Shown one piece after another: positions 50,932-60,649 of a stretch of DNA of 64,000 bases. Position 1 is the stretch's first letter, and every line of letters starts with the position of its first letter. This DNA comes from Virgibacillus ihumii (GTDB taxonomy: Bacteria > Bacillota > Bacilli > Bacillales > Amphibacillaceae): NCBI RefSeq assembly GCF_902726655.1, contig NZ_CACVAN010000001.1, forward strand, positions 1,302,001-1,366,000. Direction: 5' to 3'. Made by a program: the position numbers and the translations under genes. Under the pieces are notes generated by a model, which was not told the DNA's origin, made no database searches, and saw nothing but the letters and a program-made list of their open reading frames with translations.

Positions 50932-52314
50932 TCAGCCTCCTAGCACGGACAACATTGGTGTAAATTTGATAGCTGTTTCCTCATATTCCGCCAGTGGATC
51001 CGAATCCCGTACAACACCACAGCCGGCAAACAATGACGCTTCATCCCCTTGAATGAGGCCTGAACGGATTGCTACCGCAAATTCTCCGTTACCATTACTG
51101 TCGAGCCATCCAATGGGTGCCCCGTACCAGCCTCTGTCCAACTGTTCATGTTCACGAATAAATTCAAGCGATTTATGACGTGGAACCCCGCCAAGCGCCG
51201 GAGTCGGATGCAGTTTACCAATTATATCGAAAATGCTGTAACCGTCCTTCAACGTTGCAGTTATTGGCGTATATAAATGTTGCAAATTTTTCAGTGGGTA
51301 AATCACAGGGTGATCCGGTATTTCAATATCCGTGCAATATTGATCCATTCCATGTTTAATCATGCTGACGACAAATTCATGCTCACTGCGGTTTTTTTCA
51401 TCGTGAAGCAGATTCTCTCCAATTCGCTTGTCCTCAGAGGCCGTCTTTCCTCTTGGCGCGGTTCCCGCCAGACATGTTGAAAGTACATGTGTATCTTCAA
51501 TCTTAGCCAGCCGTTCAGGCGTTGCCCCAACAAAACAGTGACCATCCTGCTCAAAAGCAAACACATAACTGTTTGATTGCGTTTTTATCAAATTATTCAA
51601 AACCGCAGCAATGTCAACCATCCCGTCCAGCTTGACACGAAGTTCTCTGGCCAGGACAATTTTATCCGCTTCATTCTGTTCAATTGTCTCTGTTGCAAGC
51701 TTTACTGTATCCATCCAGTCACGGGGGGCAATCTCTTCCTGCCACTTAATCGATGGACCGTCGGATAATACAGGGCGCGGTTTCATCAATACTTCTTCAT
51801 TCCGTCTGATTATACCAGCTAATTGATTGGCATTTGTTTCCGCATCAGCCCGTACATTTACAGTCAAAAAATATCCGGCTTTATTGACTGTTAACATGTA
51901 TTCAGGAATGACAAATAAGCTGTGATTAAATTTTTCCCATAGTGATGATTTACGGATTCCCGGATCAAATGACATGCCCCCCAGCGCAAGCAGACCAGTT
52001 CCGGGCGTCTGAAAAGGATTGTGTATTATCGCTTCATCCAGCAAGTCCTTCCATAATCTTTCCGTTTTTTGAAATCGGTTGGAATCAGTACTGATGGTAA
52101 ATGCCTTGCCAATTCCGACAATATAAAACTGTTCTGCAGTACTGGACCAGAATGTGCGATCTTTCGCTAACTGTTTTGCATTCACAAAAAAATACAGCGG
52201 ATCGATCGCATCTATTTTACGTGTGATGCTGATTAATTTTGCACCATTGTCGTTTATTTCATGAATTGCCCCGTCAAGCACGGACTCAAGCAATTCTTCC
52301 TCTATTTCGATCAT
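50932..52314 (-). CDS. menF: Isochorismate synthase MenF
   Basis: Converts chorismate to isochorismate, the committed step to menaquinone. The 460-aa protein carries the chorismate-binding-enzyme motifs KIVLARELRV (the general base Lys region), FVGATPERL, STCLAGTAPRG, and HPTPALGGVPR near 355. GGAGG 8 nt upstream selects the ATG at 52314; eight earlier in-frame codons precede the ribosome site. First gene of menF-menD-menH; divergent from menA across about 230 bp. Confidence 0.94.
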   Translation of the reverse strand: MIEIEEELLESVLDGAIHEINDNGAKLISITRKIDAIDPLYFFVNAKQLAKDRTFWSSTAEQFYIVGIGKAFTISTDSNRFQKTERLWKDLLDEAIIHNPFQTPGTGLLALGGMSFDPGIRKSSLWEKFNHSLFVIPEYMLTVNKAGYFLTVNVRADAETNANQLAGIIRRNEEVLMKPRPVLSDGPSIKWQEEIAPRDWMDTVKLATETIEQNEADKIVLARELRVKLDGMVDIAAVLNNLIKTQSNSYVFAFEQDGHCFVGATPERLAKIEDTHVLSTCLAGTAPRGKTASEDKRIGENLLHDEKNRSEHEFVVSMIKHGMDQYCTDIEIPDHPVIYPLKNLQHLYTPITATLKDGYSIFDIIGKLHPTPALGGVPRHKSLEFIREHEQLDRGWYGAPIGWLDSNGNGEFAVAIRSGLIQGDEASLFAGCGVVRDSDPLAEYEETAIKFTPMLSVLGG

Positions 52315-52485
52315 TTCATGAACCTCCGTCTTAAACAAAGCGGAAGCGCTCTTTTAACAACGTACAAACCGGAGCACTCCGCAATAAGATAAGTAACATA
52401 CATAAGTACCATATCTATTTTATTCGCTTTTGATGTGTTTCTCAAGAAATCTTTCCTTTTATGTCGTTTTTGTGGCTTTTAACAA

Positions 52486-52514
52486 TTGACACCCCCTGTG
52501 GAATTGCCTAAAAT
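52486..52514 (+). promoter_or_regulatory. menA promoter
   Basis: TTGACA, 17 nt, TAAAAT, about 30 bp before the GTG start. Confidence 0.85.
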
Positions 52515-52546
52515 TAATATGATATACATTTAGGGAGAGAACAACT

Positions 52547-53482
52547 GTGAATTCAGCAAATCATACATCAGTAAAACAAGCATTAAATGAAAAAGGCGGA
52601 TTTCAAATCTGGTGGCGCCTGCTCCGCCCGCACACTTTGACTGCTTCATTTGTTCCAGTCTTTATTGGTACAATGTTTGCCATCCAGGAACATACACTTC
52701 ATGTCGGATTATTCATTGCCATGCTGCTGGCCTCTATGCTTATTCAAGCCGCAACAAATATGTTTAATGAATATTACGATTTCGTGCGCGGTCTGGACAA
52801 TGACCAATCTGTGGGCATTGGGGGAACGATTGTAAGGGATGGTGTCAAACCAAAAACGGTCCTGAACCTGGCACTTACCTTCTTTGGAATTGCTATCCTG
52901 CTCGGTGTCTATATTTGCGTGGCATCAAGCTGGTGGATTGCAGTAATCGGCTCGGTTTGTATGCTGTTCGGTTACTTATATACCGGAGGCCCTTACCCGA
53001 TCGCCTACACGCCCTTTGGTGAAATTTTTTCCGGATTTTTGATGGGAACAGTAATCATCTGCATCAGTTATTATATCCAGTCACTCGAATTTACTGCATC
53101 GGTTGTGTTGATTTCCCTGCCGATTGCCATTTTTATCGGCGGCATCATGATGTCCAACAACATCCGTGATCTGGACGGAGATAAGGAAAACGGCCGCAAA
53201 ACATTAGCAATTCTGCTTGGAAGGGAAAATGCCATTATATTTTTAGCAATCATGTTTACTGTATCATTTGTATTGACTGCGATTTATATTTTTGCCGGGC
53301 TGTTACCGTTGTGGTCACTCATTTCATTCTTAAGCATTGTAATTGCAGTGGATGTTATTAGGAAATTCCGCGGCAAAACAAAACCGCTGGAAATGCTTCC
53401 TGCCATGGTAGCTACCGGTAAAACTAACACGATATACGGATTTCTCTTAGGATTATCATTACTGATCAGCAATTTTGTATAA
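52547..53482 (+). CDS. menA: 1,4-dihydroxy-2-naphthoate polyprenyltransferase MenA
   Basis: Integral-membrane UbiA-family enzyme that attaches the isoprenoid chain to DHNA, giving demethylmenaquinone. The 311-aa protein has 8-9 hydrophobic segments and the two aspartate-rich motifs NMFNEYYDFVRGLDND (near 70-85) and NNIRDLDGDKENGRKT (near 205-220). GTG start with GGGAGAG 7 nt upstream. Followed after 14 nt by the hotdog thioesterase gene, apparently one operon of late menaquinone steps. Confidence 0.95.
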   Translation: MNSANHTSVKQALNEKGGFQIWWRLLRPHTLTASFVPVFIGTMFAIQEHTLHVGLFIAMLLASMLIQAATNMFNEYYDFVRGLDNDQSVGIGGTIVRDGVKPKTVLNLALTFFGIAILLGVYICVASSWWIAVIGSVCMLFGYLYTGGPYPIAYTPFGEIFSGFLMGTVIICISYYIQSLEFTASVVLISLPIAIFIGGIMMSNNIRDLDGDKENGRKTLAILLGRENAIIFLAIMFTVSFVLTAIYIFAGLLPLWSLISFLSIVIAVDVIRKFRGKTKPLEMLPAMVATGKTNTIYGFLLGLSLLISNFV

Positions 53483-53496
53483 GGGAGGACCTACAA

Positions 53497-53880
53497 TTGG
53501 ATGTATCCAACACACTCATCGAAACACTTGGAATCGAAACAGTGAAAATGGACAAAGATGAAGTGATCATGACAATGCCGGTTGACAAGCGGACACACCA
53601 GCCTGTCGGATATCTGCACGGTGGCGCCAGTGTTGCACTTGCCGAAACCGCAGCAAGCATGGGCTCCATGTTGAATGTTAATCTGGAAACACATCTTGTT
53701 TTCGGCATTGAAATTAACGCAAATCATGTAAAAAGCAAACGCGAAGGAACGGTTACCGCATCTGCAACCCCTACACATGTCGGAAAAACAACTATGGTAT
53801 GGGAAATTAAAATCACTGACGAAGCGGACAACCTAATTTGCATCTCCCGTTGTACGATTGGGGTCGTCCCAAAAAAATAG
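53497..53880 (+). CDS. menI: Hotdog-fold thioesterase, probable DHNA-CoA thioesterase
   Basis: PaaI-type hotdog thioesterase of 127 aa with the motif GYLHGGASVALAETAAS (about residues 36-52), including the catalytic Glu/Asp-type position, and EINANHVKSKREG. In this setting, behind menA, the likely job is hydrolysis of 1,4-dihydroxy-2-naphthoyl-CoA, as with YuxO-type proteins. The start is TTG: GGGAGG sits 8 nt upstream, while the nearest ATG is out of frame. Substrate is inferred from context; generic PaaI-type function is the alternative. Confidence 0.85.
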   Translation: MDVSNTLIETLGIETVKMDKDEVIMTMPVDKRTHQPVGYLHGGASVALAETAASMGSMLNVNLETHLVFGIEINANHVKSKREGTVTASATPTHVGKTTMVWEIKITDEADNLICISRCTIGVVPKK

Positions 53881-53893
53881 CTGCTTCTTTGAT

Positions 53894-53927
53894 AAAACCG
53901 CTTGTCCGTTCAGGCGGTTTTTTTGCG
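53894..53927 (+). terminator. Terminator of menA-menI
   Basis: AAACCGC, about 12-nt loop, GCGGTTT and a long T-run. Confidence 0.9.
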
Positions 53928-54025
53928 CTGTTCCATTATTTTTCTTCTCTTATTACTTGGATTAAAAAGTTTGATCATAAGGAAATATTGATAATATCTC
54001 TGTAATAAGTGCCGGATGCACCATG

Positions 54026-54057
54026 AAAACGGCTTGATGGGAGTTCCATCAAGCCGC
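54026..54057 (-). terminator. Terminator of menB
   Basis: Minus strand CGGCTTGATGG, 5-nt loop, CCATCAAGCCG then TTTTC: perfect 11-bp stem. Confidence 0.92.
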
Positions 54058-54075
54058 ATGCAATCTTGTTATAGC

Positions 54076-54897
54076 TTACGGAAAACGCGGGAATTTTGAA
54101 AAGTCGGGTTCGCGTTTTTCTTTGAAGGCGTCGCGTCCCTCTTTTGACTCCTCAGTCCTGTAGTACAGCAATGTTGCGTCACCGCCTAGTTGTTGCAATC
54201 CAGCGAGACCGTCTGTATCAGCGTTAAAAGATGCTTTCATCAGGCGCAAGGCAGTCGGGCTTTTCGCAACAAGTTCTTTTGCCCATTGAATCGTTTCTTC
54301 CTCCAACTGTTCCAACGGCACCACCTTATTGACGAGACCCATCTTATCCGCCTCTTGGGCATTGTATTGCCTGCTTAAATAGTAAATTTCACGCGCCTTC
54401 TTCTGACCAACGATTTCGGCCAGGAAGCCTTGTCCATATCCAGCGTCAACACTGCCCACACGGCTCTCAGTTTGACCGAAAATTGCGTTATCCGCAGCGA
54501 TTGTCAAATCAGAGATGACGTGAAGACCGTGACCGCCACCAATAGCGTAACCGGCAACCATCGCAATAATCGGTTTCGGGGTGAAGCGCATAAGACGCTG
54601 CAGGTCAAGCAAATTCAGTCTTGGAATCTGATCAGTTCCGACGTAACCACCGTCTCCTCTTACCATCTGATCCCCACCGGAACAAAATGCCTTATCTCCC
54701 ATTCCAGTGAAAATAATCGCCCCGACATTGCCGTCATTTCGGGAATCGCTAAATGCATCGATCAACTCATCAATCGTTTGCGGGGTAAACGCATTGTGCT
54801 TTTCCGGGCGATTGATTGTGATTTTGGCAATGCCTTCTTCACATTTCTCATACACAATATCTTCATATGTACGCACTGATTTCCATTCAACTGACAA
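54076..54897 (-). CDS. menB: 1,4-dihydroxy-2-naphthoyl-CoA synthase MenB
   Basis: Crotonase-fold enzyme that closes the naphthoate ring of o-succinylbenzoyl-CoA. The 273-aa protein has [14 protein letters not shown] (about 24-37), [28 protein letters not shown] (oxyanion hole region) and the [13 protein letters not shown] segment typical of MenB. I chose the TTG at 54897 because AAAGGA is 8-9 nt upstream and the protein then matches B. subtilis MenB in length and N-terminus; another TTG eight codons earlier lacks a ribosome site. It is separated from the other men genes by the oppositely oriented menA-menI pair. Confidence 0.94.
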   Translation of the reverse strand: MSVEWKSVRTYEDIVYEKCEEGIAKITINRPEKHNAFTPQTIDELIDAFSDSRNDGNVGAIIFTGMGDKAFCSGGDQMVRGDGGYVGTDQIPRLNLLDLQRLMRFTPKPIIAMVAGYAIGGGHGLHVISDLTIAADNAIFGQTESRVGSVDAGYGQGFLAEIVGQKKAREIYYLSRQYNAQEADKMGLVNKVVPLEQLEEETIQWAKELVAKSPTALRLMKASFNADTDGLAGLQQLGGDATLLYYRTEESKEGRDAFKEKREPDFSKFPRFP

Positions 54898-55093
54898 ATC
54901 ACTCAGTCCTTTCGATTTCAATAATCCATTCCTATACTATATTATCAAATATCGTGATTATTTTACATTATTTTTGTCCGTATTCCTTTTCTTACTATTT
55001 ACAAATCTTTACATTAGAAAAACTCGGTACTCGACAAGCTGTTGCAAGATGCCATCGTTACCTGTGAAGATAGAAAGTTTAATACTTCCCGCT

Positions 55094-55128
55094 AAAAAAG
55101 AGCACTTCCGTAAACGAAAGCGCCCCTC
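55094..55128 (-). terminator. Terminator of ribU
   Basis: Minus strand GCGCTTTC, 5-7 nt loop, GAAGTGC then CTCTTTTTT. Confidence 0.72.
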
Positions 55129-55133
55129 TATTA

Positions 55134-55727
55134 TTATGCAGCTAAATTCGATTGTTTTTGTTCTATCCAAGTTCTCATTTTTACAAACAGCGGTACAAAC
55201 AACATTCCCACTATAATACCTTTTATAATATTAAATGGCAGAACACCGAGTGATACTGCTGCCCATTTTGCAGCGCTGCTCATATCACCCCAGCCCATAA
55301 ACCACGCATATGCAGGCAAAATAACGAGATAATTCAATACGCTCATACCAATTGCCATAATGACAGTTCCGGACACCAATCCGGAGATAATGCTTTTTAC
55401 ACCTTTGTATTTATGATAAAGTACTGCAACAGGTACAATAAACATAACCCCTGCCAGGAAGTTTGCTGTAACGCCAATCGGATCGCCTGCACCTGAAACA
55501 ATCAGATACAGCATATTTTTTATTGCCTCCACTAGCACCCCCGCCATCGGTGAAAAAATCAGTGCAGCAACTAATGCCGGCACCTCACTAAAGTCAATTT
55601 TCAAGTACGGCGGCAAAAACGGCAGTGGAAAATTCACAAAAAATAGGAGCAGCGAAATCGTTCCAAGTAATGCCAGAATAATAAGTTTTAACAGTTTTGA
55701 TGATTGTACATTTGCAGCTTTCATCAT
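55134..55727 (-). CDS. ribU: Riboflavin ECF transporter substrate-binding component RibU
   Basis: S-component that binds riboflavin in the membrane and works with the shared EcfAA'T module (not in this window). The 197-aa protein has about six TM helices and the typical FPLPFLPPYLKIDFSEVPAL segment (near 34-53) and KNMLYLIVSG. GGGAGG 6-9 nt upstream selects ATG 55727; the preceding TTG is not needed. An FMN riboswitch controls it, so uptake is shut when FMN is abundant. Monocistronic. Confidence 0.94.
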   Translation of the reverse strand: MMKAANVQSSKLLKLIILALLGTISLLLFFVNFPLPFLPPYLKIDFSEVPALVAALIFSPMAGVLVEAIKNMLYLIVSGAGDPIGVTANFLAGVMFIVPVAVLYHKYKGVKSIISGLVSGTVIMAIGMSVLNYLVILPAYAWFMGWGDMSSAAKWAAVSLGVLPFNIIKGIIVGMLFVPLFVKMRTWIEQKQSNLAA

Positions 55728-55798
55728 CAATTTCCTCCCTCATCTTTTATCGATTCACATCTATGAAGTGATGAAGGATAAGCCTATTCCTGGACATA

Positions 55799-55832
55799 CA
55801 AAAATCCCTAAAGCCTAATCGGGGCCTTAGGG
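55799..55832 (-). terminator. Riboswitch-controlled terminator before ribU
   Basis: Minus strand CCCTAAGGCC, 7-nt loop, GGCTTTAGGG then ATTTTTG. Forms the expression platform of the FMN riboswitch. Confidence 0.87.
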
Positions 55833-55881
55833 TATTATTCACAGGAAAATAGAGGCGCATACAGCACCATATTTCAGCTCG

Positions 55882-56023
55882 CATCTTCTCCCATCCAGAC
55901 TGTAACTGTCGGTCCCGGACTTACACCAGGTCAGCCGCAAAGAATATTCCTTTGCGGGTCACGGACTTAGAACATAAATTGTTCATTACCGTCGGTCGGG
56001 AATTGCACCCTGCCCCGAAGATG
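55882..56023 (-). promoter_or_regulatory. FMN riboswitch (RFN element)
   Basis: Minus strand starts ATCTTCGGGGCAGGGTGCAA, continues with CCCGACCGACGGTAAT and ends with CCGACAGTTACAGTCTGGAT, GGGAGAAGATG: the conserved RFN aptamer with closing ATCTTC/GAAGAT helix. Confidence 0.96.
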
Positions 56024-56114
56024 GAATCGATATGTTATTTAAAGATATTATACTATTAATTTATGTATTTGAAAAGTGTTTTGCTTGAAAAACTATTGAT
56101 TTGGTTCCCCCACA

Positions 56115-56146
56115 ATTTAAAGAAGGGCGCCATCACAGCGCCCTTC
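56115..56146 (-). terminator. Terminator of the S8 protease
   Basis: Minus strand GAAGGGCGC, 7-nt loop, GCGCCCTTC then TTTAAATT: 9-bp perfect stem. Confidence 0.87.
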
Positions 56147-56161
56147 CACATCAACTACCTG

Positions 56162-59100
56162 TTATTCATCGCCTTCGACATTGATAAACAGTTTACCGTC
56201 CGTTGTTTGACGTGTTTCATTACCAAAGTCATCGACGACTTTCACTTCAATCACAGCACCCTCTGCGACCACGTTACTTGGTGCAGTCCAGTAGCCGACA
56301 TAATGTCCGTCTTCCATTTCCATCATAGGAAGTTCGGTAGCATTGGACACTTTTGCCTTGGCATTTGTCAGTGGCATGTGAATAAAGAATGTTGCTTCTT
56401 GTCCAGGCTCACTGTCAAATTCAATCCGTACACTTTCACCTGAATCAAGATGTTTATCCTCAGTCGGTGTCAGATTACTGATCGTCGGTGCTACAAAGTC
56501 CACGTCAATCGTCACCGTTTTCGTAGTCGTATTACCGGCCAAGTCTTTGGAAACAACTTCGATTTCATTTTCTCCGTTGTTCAGCAGAATCCGCTTGGAG
56601 TATGATCCATCATCAGCAACGTCTGCTGTGCGTCCATTGACTTTTACAAAATCAAGATTGGCATCTGCAACAGTTCCTTCGACAGTCACGGTCTCACGAT
56701 TTGTTTTATCCCCATCCTGAGGACTGTCAATGGTCAGTTCAGGTTGCATTGTATCCAGCGTAACGGTGACCGGATCAGATTCACCTGTGACAGCACCATC
56801 CAATTTAGATACTGCTTTGAATTCATTTGCACCTTCTGTCAGCTCCACGTCGATGGCAAATTTACCATCGTCACCAATTTCGGCAGTTCCCGCTTCTTCC
56901 CCGTTATTCATGAGCTGAATCGTAGTGGTAGGGGATGCAGTACCTTCAACAGTCAGGTTCGAATCATTTGTAATCAAACCTTCGTCCGGTGAAGTGATTT
57001 CCGGAGCGGCAACTTCATAGCTGACCCGGGCGCGAATCATATAGTTACCCTCACTGACTGGTGATGGTGACCATGTTCCGCCGACATATTGGTAACTGCG
57101 TTCAGCATTTGTGCTGCTTTCATCCGTTGCAAGCCCTGGTGCATTCGGATTATCATTTTTTTGGATATACACCATATAGAAATCGCCGTCAACAATTATA
57201 TTCTGTTCGCGAAGATCAACGACAGTCCACTCGTCCAGATCACGAATTGCTTCAGCATCGATTGGACCGGCAATCTTTTCGCCGGGTGCACCATCAGGAC
57301 CGGATGCATCCCATACTTCAACCGCAAAGTCTGTGCCACCCGGAACCGGCCAGTCCGTACCATGGAACTGGAAGACACCTTCTGTCACGACAGCTGAGTC
57401 TTTACCCTCAGGCAAGGACATTTTTACTGCCCAGCCATTTCCAGCATCATAGAATGCACGTGCATTTTCTGCAGTTCCATCATCATAGCCGATTTCACCG
57501 CCAGGATACGTGTAAAATGGTTCCAGCTCGATATCAAGTTGTTTGTCTTCAGTAAGGTTTACTTCAATTTCCTTACTGTAGTAATCTCTTGCAAGCACTT
57601 TTACAGTGTATGTTCCTTCATATCCCGTAATGGAATAGTTACCATTTTCATCAGAAGTGACAGGCTCAACGTTAGCATCCTCCACCAGCATGATGGTTGC
57701 ACCTTCAATAGGTTCACCTGTCTGCTGGTCAGTAATCGTACCGCTGATTGTTGCCTGTGGAAGTTCTTCAAGGGTAAAGTCTGCCTGCACGGTAGCATCT
57801 GCTTCCAGTGTTACGGATTGTTCTTCTGATGCAAACCCGTACGATTCTGCTTTCAGTGTATAGGTTCCTGCTGCATGGCTTAATGAATAGTTACCTGTTG
57901 CCGGATCAGTCGTTACCGAACGACCGGATTCCAATACACTTACAGTCGCACTCATTGGCAGCAGATTTGGATTTACTGCGTCCTCCTTAACAGGTGGTTT
58001 TTCTTCTTTAGGCATTAACGGCTTGATCTTATCGGGATTAACGTTTTCCTTCAAACCAGCTTTCGGATTAGCCTTAACAACGCCAAGTCCATTGCCGCGG
58101 AACAGACGATTCTTATCGCCATTGTTACCGTTATTACCCTTTTGCTTTCCAAGGGAGGCTTTGCTGCTTTGTGACGTATCCGTTAATGCTACATCATCAA
58201 TATACCAGCCCGGTTCAGTAACACTTCCGTCAGTGGTCAAATTAAACCCGATATATACACGCTGACCGCTGTATTCAGATAAATCAACTTCTGCAGGGGC
58301 CCAACCGTTTGAATCGCCTTCTATTTGCTGCAGTTGCGTCCATTCCTCACGATCAGTGGAAATGAATACATGGCCGAAATCATAGGCATTTCCGGAATCG
58401 TATTTTTCCAGGTTATGCCACTGATTGAACTGCAAATATGCATTTCCTTCCGGTAAGTCAATCGGCGGCATAACTAATGTTGCATTCGTATCGTCCCCAT
58501 ATTCGCCATCAAGGTTTGTTGCATAAACCTTTTCACCTGATGCTGCACTATCAGGACCTGATGTTGGTTCACCCCACTCCCAACTGTTATTGGTTCCAAA
58601 AGAACTCCAACCAGTAGGGTCTGCTTCAAAATCTTCCGAATATCCAACGGAAATACCAGCTTTTACTTCAACGTTATATTCTTCACTGACAACTTCATTA
58701 TCGCCAAAATCGTTAACGATCCATTTATATGTCAGGGTTCCTTCAGCAATTTGATCGCCGGGAATTGTGGCTTCATATTCTCCATCTTTAAAATCACCGG
58801 AGATACGCCCGGCATCAATCGTCTGCCAGTCCCCATTCGTATCAAGGTAGCTCAATTGAACCGTATTGACACTGATGTTGTCACTAACCTGAACATTCAA
58901 ATCAAGATCCATACCTTCATACGTTTGACTTGGAGGATTGTGGTCAAGTACAGGTGCCTCACTATCTTCACCAGGCTTTGTAACCGTACCTTCAATTGTG
59001 CCTATTCCACTTTGAATGGCTGCTACGGCAGCATTTGCATTAACCAGACCATATCCATATCCATTATTCGGTGACTCAGGATATTCGTCATCGGTTAATG

Positions 59101-60547
59101 GAATGGCAGTATCCATCATAATCTGCTCCATTTCATCGACAGTCAGGCCGCTGTCAACCTGATGCATCAACGCTGCGACACCCGCTACTGCCGGTGCAGC
59201 CATTGAAGTGCCGCTCCAACCGCCTTCATATCCACTTCCAGGTACAGAGGATCGTACCCCTACTCCGGGTGCCGAAACGTCAGGTTTTATTTCATCATAA
59301 GGTGATGGTCCCTCCAATGAAAAACCTGCTAAATTATTATTACTATCCGTTGCCCCAACTGCAAAAGATTCCGGATAATTTGCTGGTGCTGCAACGGAAC
59401 CGGGACCACCTGGATTAAACAAACCAGTGTTACCGGCAGAGAATACCGGCAAAATTCCTGCGGCTCTCCAGTTGATTACAACATCACGATACCATTCATC
59501 GAGTCCTGGTCCGCCTCCCCAGGAATTATTTACAATATCAGGCGCCTTATCGACACGGGCATTCCCTTCTGAATCTGTCGGTGCCAAAATCCATTCAGCA
59601 GCCTCAAGCAGATCAACGTCCGTTCCGCCCGCAGATGTAAATGCTTTTACGGAAATAAACTGCGCCCCCGGTGCAACACCAATCTGATTGGATCCGTCCG
59701 GTTCACTTCCTACCATTGTACCGATTGTGTGTGTACCATGCCCCAAATCATCATATGGCTCAGCTTGACCTTCCGTTGTATCAAGCCAATTAAAATCATG
59801 ATTTACTTCACCTGTTGCCTCATCATAACCACGGTAGTTATCTTTCAAAGCCGGGTGATTCCACTGAACACCGGTATCAATACTGGCAACAACTGTACCG
59901 GAGCCGTCGATACCCGATTCCCAAACCTGTGGAGCTCTGACTTGTTCCACATTCCACTCCACATTATCTGATCCTGAATTAGGTGTTTTAGCATTTTTTG
60001 TCACAGCATTAAATAGCTGCCTTGTTTCGTTAGGTAAAATTTTCTCGACTTCGGCAAAGCTTGCTACATTTTTCGCCACTTCCTTAGTAGCAGTAACAGC
60101 CATCCCATTGACAATATAAAACGATTGAATATTGTCAGCATTGCCTTTTTTCTTTTGCTCCTGCAAATATTTCTTTACATTGCGCTGTGACTCAAGGGAG
60201 GTTGACTTCAGTTCGGAAATTACTGCTGAACGCTGCACAAATTCTGTCTTTTGTGCGGTAAGATCTGCAGATTTTGCACTTTTCCTGGCTTGTTTTGCGA
60301 TCTTCATCGAATCTGTTGTTTCTTTAAACTTAATCAGGAAAGTCACTTTTTCCTTCTGCTTAAACTGCTTTTGCAGCCGGTTGTTCATCTTTTCTTTTGC
60401 AACAGCCTGGGTGTCTTTAACCGATTCATGAAGTTTTCCACTCGACTCGGCGTAAGAAAGCCCCGGCATTACAAGCGAAAATACCATAAGCAGTGATGCG
60501 ACCATACTAAAGATCTGCACTTGACGCTTTTTCTTGCGCAATTTCAT
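56162..60547 (-). CDS. bpr: Large secreted subtilisin-like protease, bacillopeptidase F type
   Basis: Exported S8 serine protease of 1461 aa. Order: signal peptide (about 1-33), I9-type inhibitor propeptide (about 60-185), S8 domain with Asp in SIDTGVQWNHP (about 224), His in DLGHGTHTIG (about 271) and Ser in GTSMAAPAVAG (about 445), then a MAM/jelly-roll-like domain (EDFEADPTGWSSFGTNNSW, about 645-800), two CarboxypepD-reg-like repeats (SGRSVTTDPATGNYSLSHA and TDQQTGEPIEGATIML), another adhesion-like domain, and three Ig-like repeats at the C-terminus. No LPxTG sorting signal is seen. GGAGGAGGA precedes the ATG. Length resembles B. subtilis Bpr (about 1430). A hairpin in the leader may attenuate transcription. 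Confidence 0.88.
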   Translation of the reverse strand: MKLRKKKRQVQIFSMVASLLMVFSLVMPGLSYAESSGKLHESVKDTQAVAKEKMNNRLQKQFKQKEKVTFLIKFKETTDSMKIAKQARKSAKSADLTAQKTEFVQRSAVISELKSTSLESQRNVKKYLQEQKKKGNADNIQSFYIVNGMAVTATKEVAKNVASFAEVEKILPNETRQLFNAVTKNAKTPNSGSDNVEWNVEQVRAPQVWESGIDGSGTVVASIDTGVQWNHPALKDNYRGYDEATGEVNHDFNWLDTTEGQAEPYDDLGHGTHTIGTMVGSEPDGSNQIGVAPGAQFISVKAFTSAGGTDVDLLEAAEWILAPTDSEGNARVDKAPDIVNNSWGGGPGLDEWYRDVVINWRAAGILPVFSAGNTGLFNPGGPGSVAAPANYPESFAVGATDSNNNLAGFSLEGPSPYDEIKPDVSAPGVGVRSSVPGSGYEGGWSGTSMAAPAVAGVAALMHQVDSGLTVDEMEQIMMDTAIPLTDDEYPESPNNGYGYGLVNANAAVAAIQSGIGTIEGTVTKPGEDSEAPVLDHNPPSQTYEGMDLDLNVQVSDNISVNTVQLSYLDTNGDWQTIDAGRISGDFKDGEYEATIPGDQIAEGTLTYKWIVNDFGDNEVVSEEYNVEVKAGISVGYSEDFEADPTGWSSFGTNNSWEWGEPTSGPDSAASGEKVYATNLDGEYGDDTNATLVMPPIDLPEGNAYLQFNQWHNLEKYDSGNAYDFGHVFISTDREEWTQLQQIEGDSNGWAPAEVDLSEYSGQRVYIGFNLTTDGSVTEPGWYIDDVALTDTSQSSKASLGKQKGNNGNNGDKNRLFRGNGLGVVKANPKAGLKENVNPDKIKPLMPKEEKPPVKEDAVNPNLLPMSATVSVLESGRSVTTDPATGNYSLSHAAGTYTLKAESYGFASEEQSVTLEADATVQADFTLEELPQATISGTITDQQTGEPIEGATIMLVEDANVEPVTSDENGNYSITGYEGTYTVKVLARDYYSKEIEVNLTEDKQLDIELEPFYTYPGGEIGYDDGTAENARAFYDAGNGWAVKMSLPEGKDSAVVTEGVFQFHGTDWPVPGGTDFAVEVWDASGPDGAPGEKIAGPIDAEAIRDLDEWTVVDLREQNIIVDGDFYMVYIQKNDNPNAPGLATDESSTNAERSYQYVGGTWSPSPVSEGNYMIRARVSYEVAAPEITSPDEGLITNDSNLTVEGTASPTTTIQLMNNGEEAGTAEIGDDGKFAIDVELTEGANEFKAVSKLDGAVTGESDPVTVTLDTMQPELTIDSPQDGDKTNRETVTVEGTVADANLDFVKVNGRTADVADDGSYSKRILLNNGENEIEVVSKDLAGNTTTKTVTIDVDFVAPTISNLTPTEDKHLDSGESVRIEFDSEPGQEATFFIHMPLTNAKAKVSNATELPMMEMEDGHYVGYWTAPSNVVAEGAVIEVKVVDDFGNETRQTTDGKLFINVEGDE

Positions 60548-60582
60548 TCCTCCTCCTTGTTTTTAAAATACCGTAATACACA

Positions 60583-60645
60583 AAAAAGCTCCCACTCGCC
60601 TCCTTTACTAATAAAATCAGTGCCGGTTCTCAGCTGAAAGTGGAG
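60583..60645 (-). promoter_or_regulatory. Possible attenuator hairpin in the protease leader
   Basis: Minus strand AGCTCCACT, about 45 nt, AGTGGGAGCT (one bulge) followed by TTTTTTG, 35 nt before the protease start codon. Looks like an intrinsic terminator between promoter and gene. No known riboswitch motif is recognised. Confidence 0.5.
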
Positions 60646-60649
60646 CTGT

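Noticed and set aside
52322..52345. CcpA cre site before menF
   Set aside because: GGAAGCGCTC resembles the centre of a cre site but has about four mismatches to the consensus.
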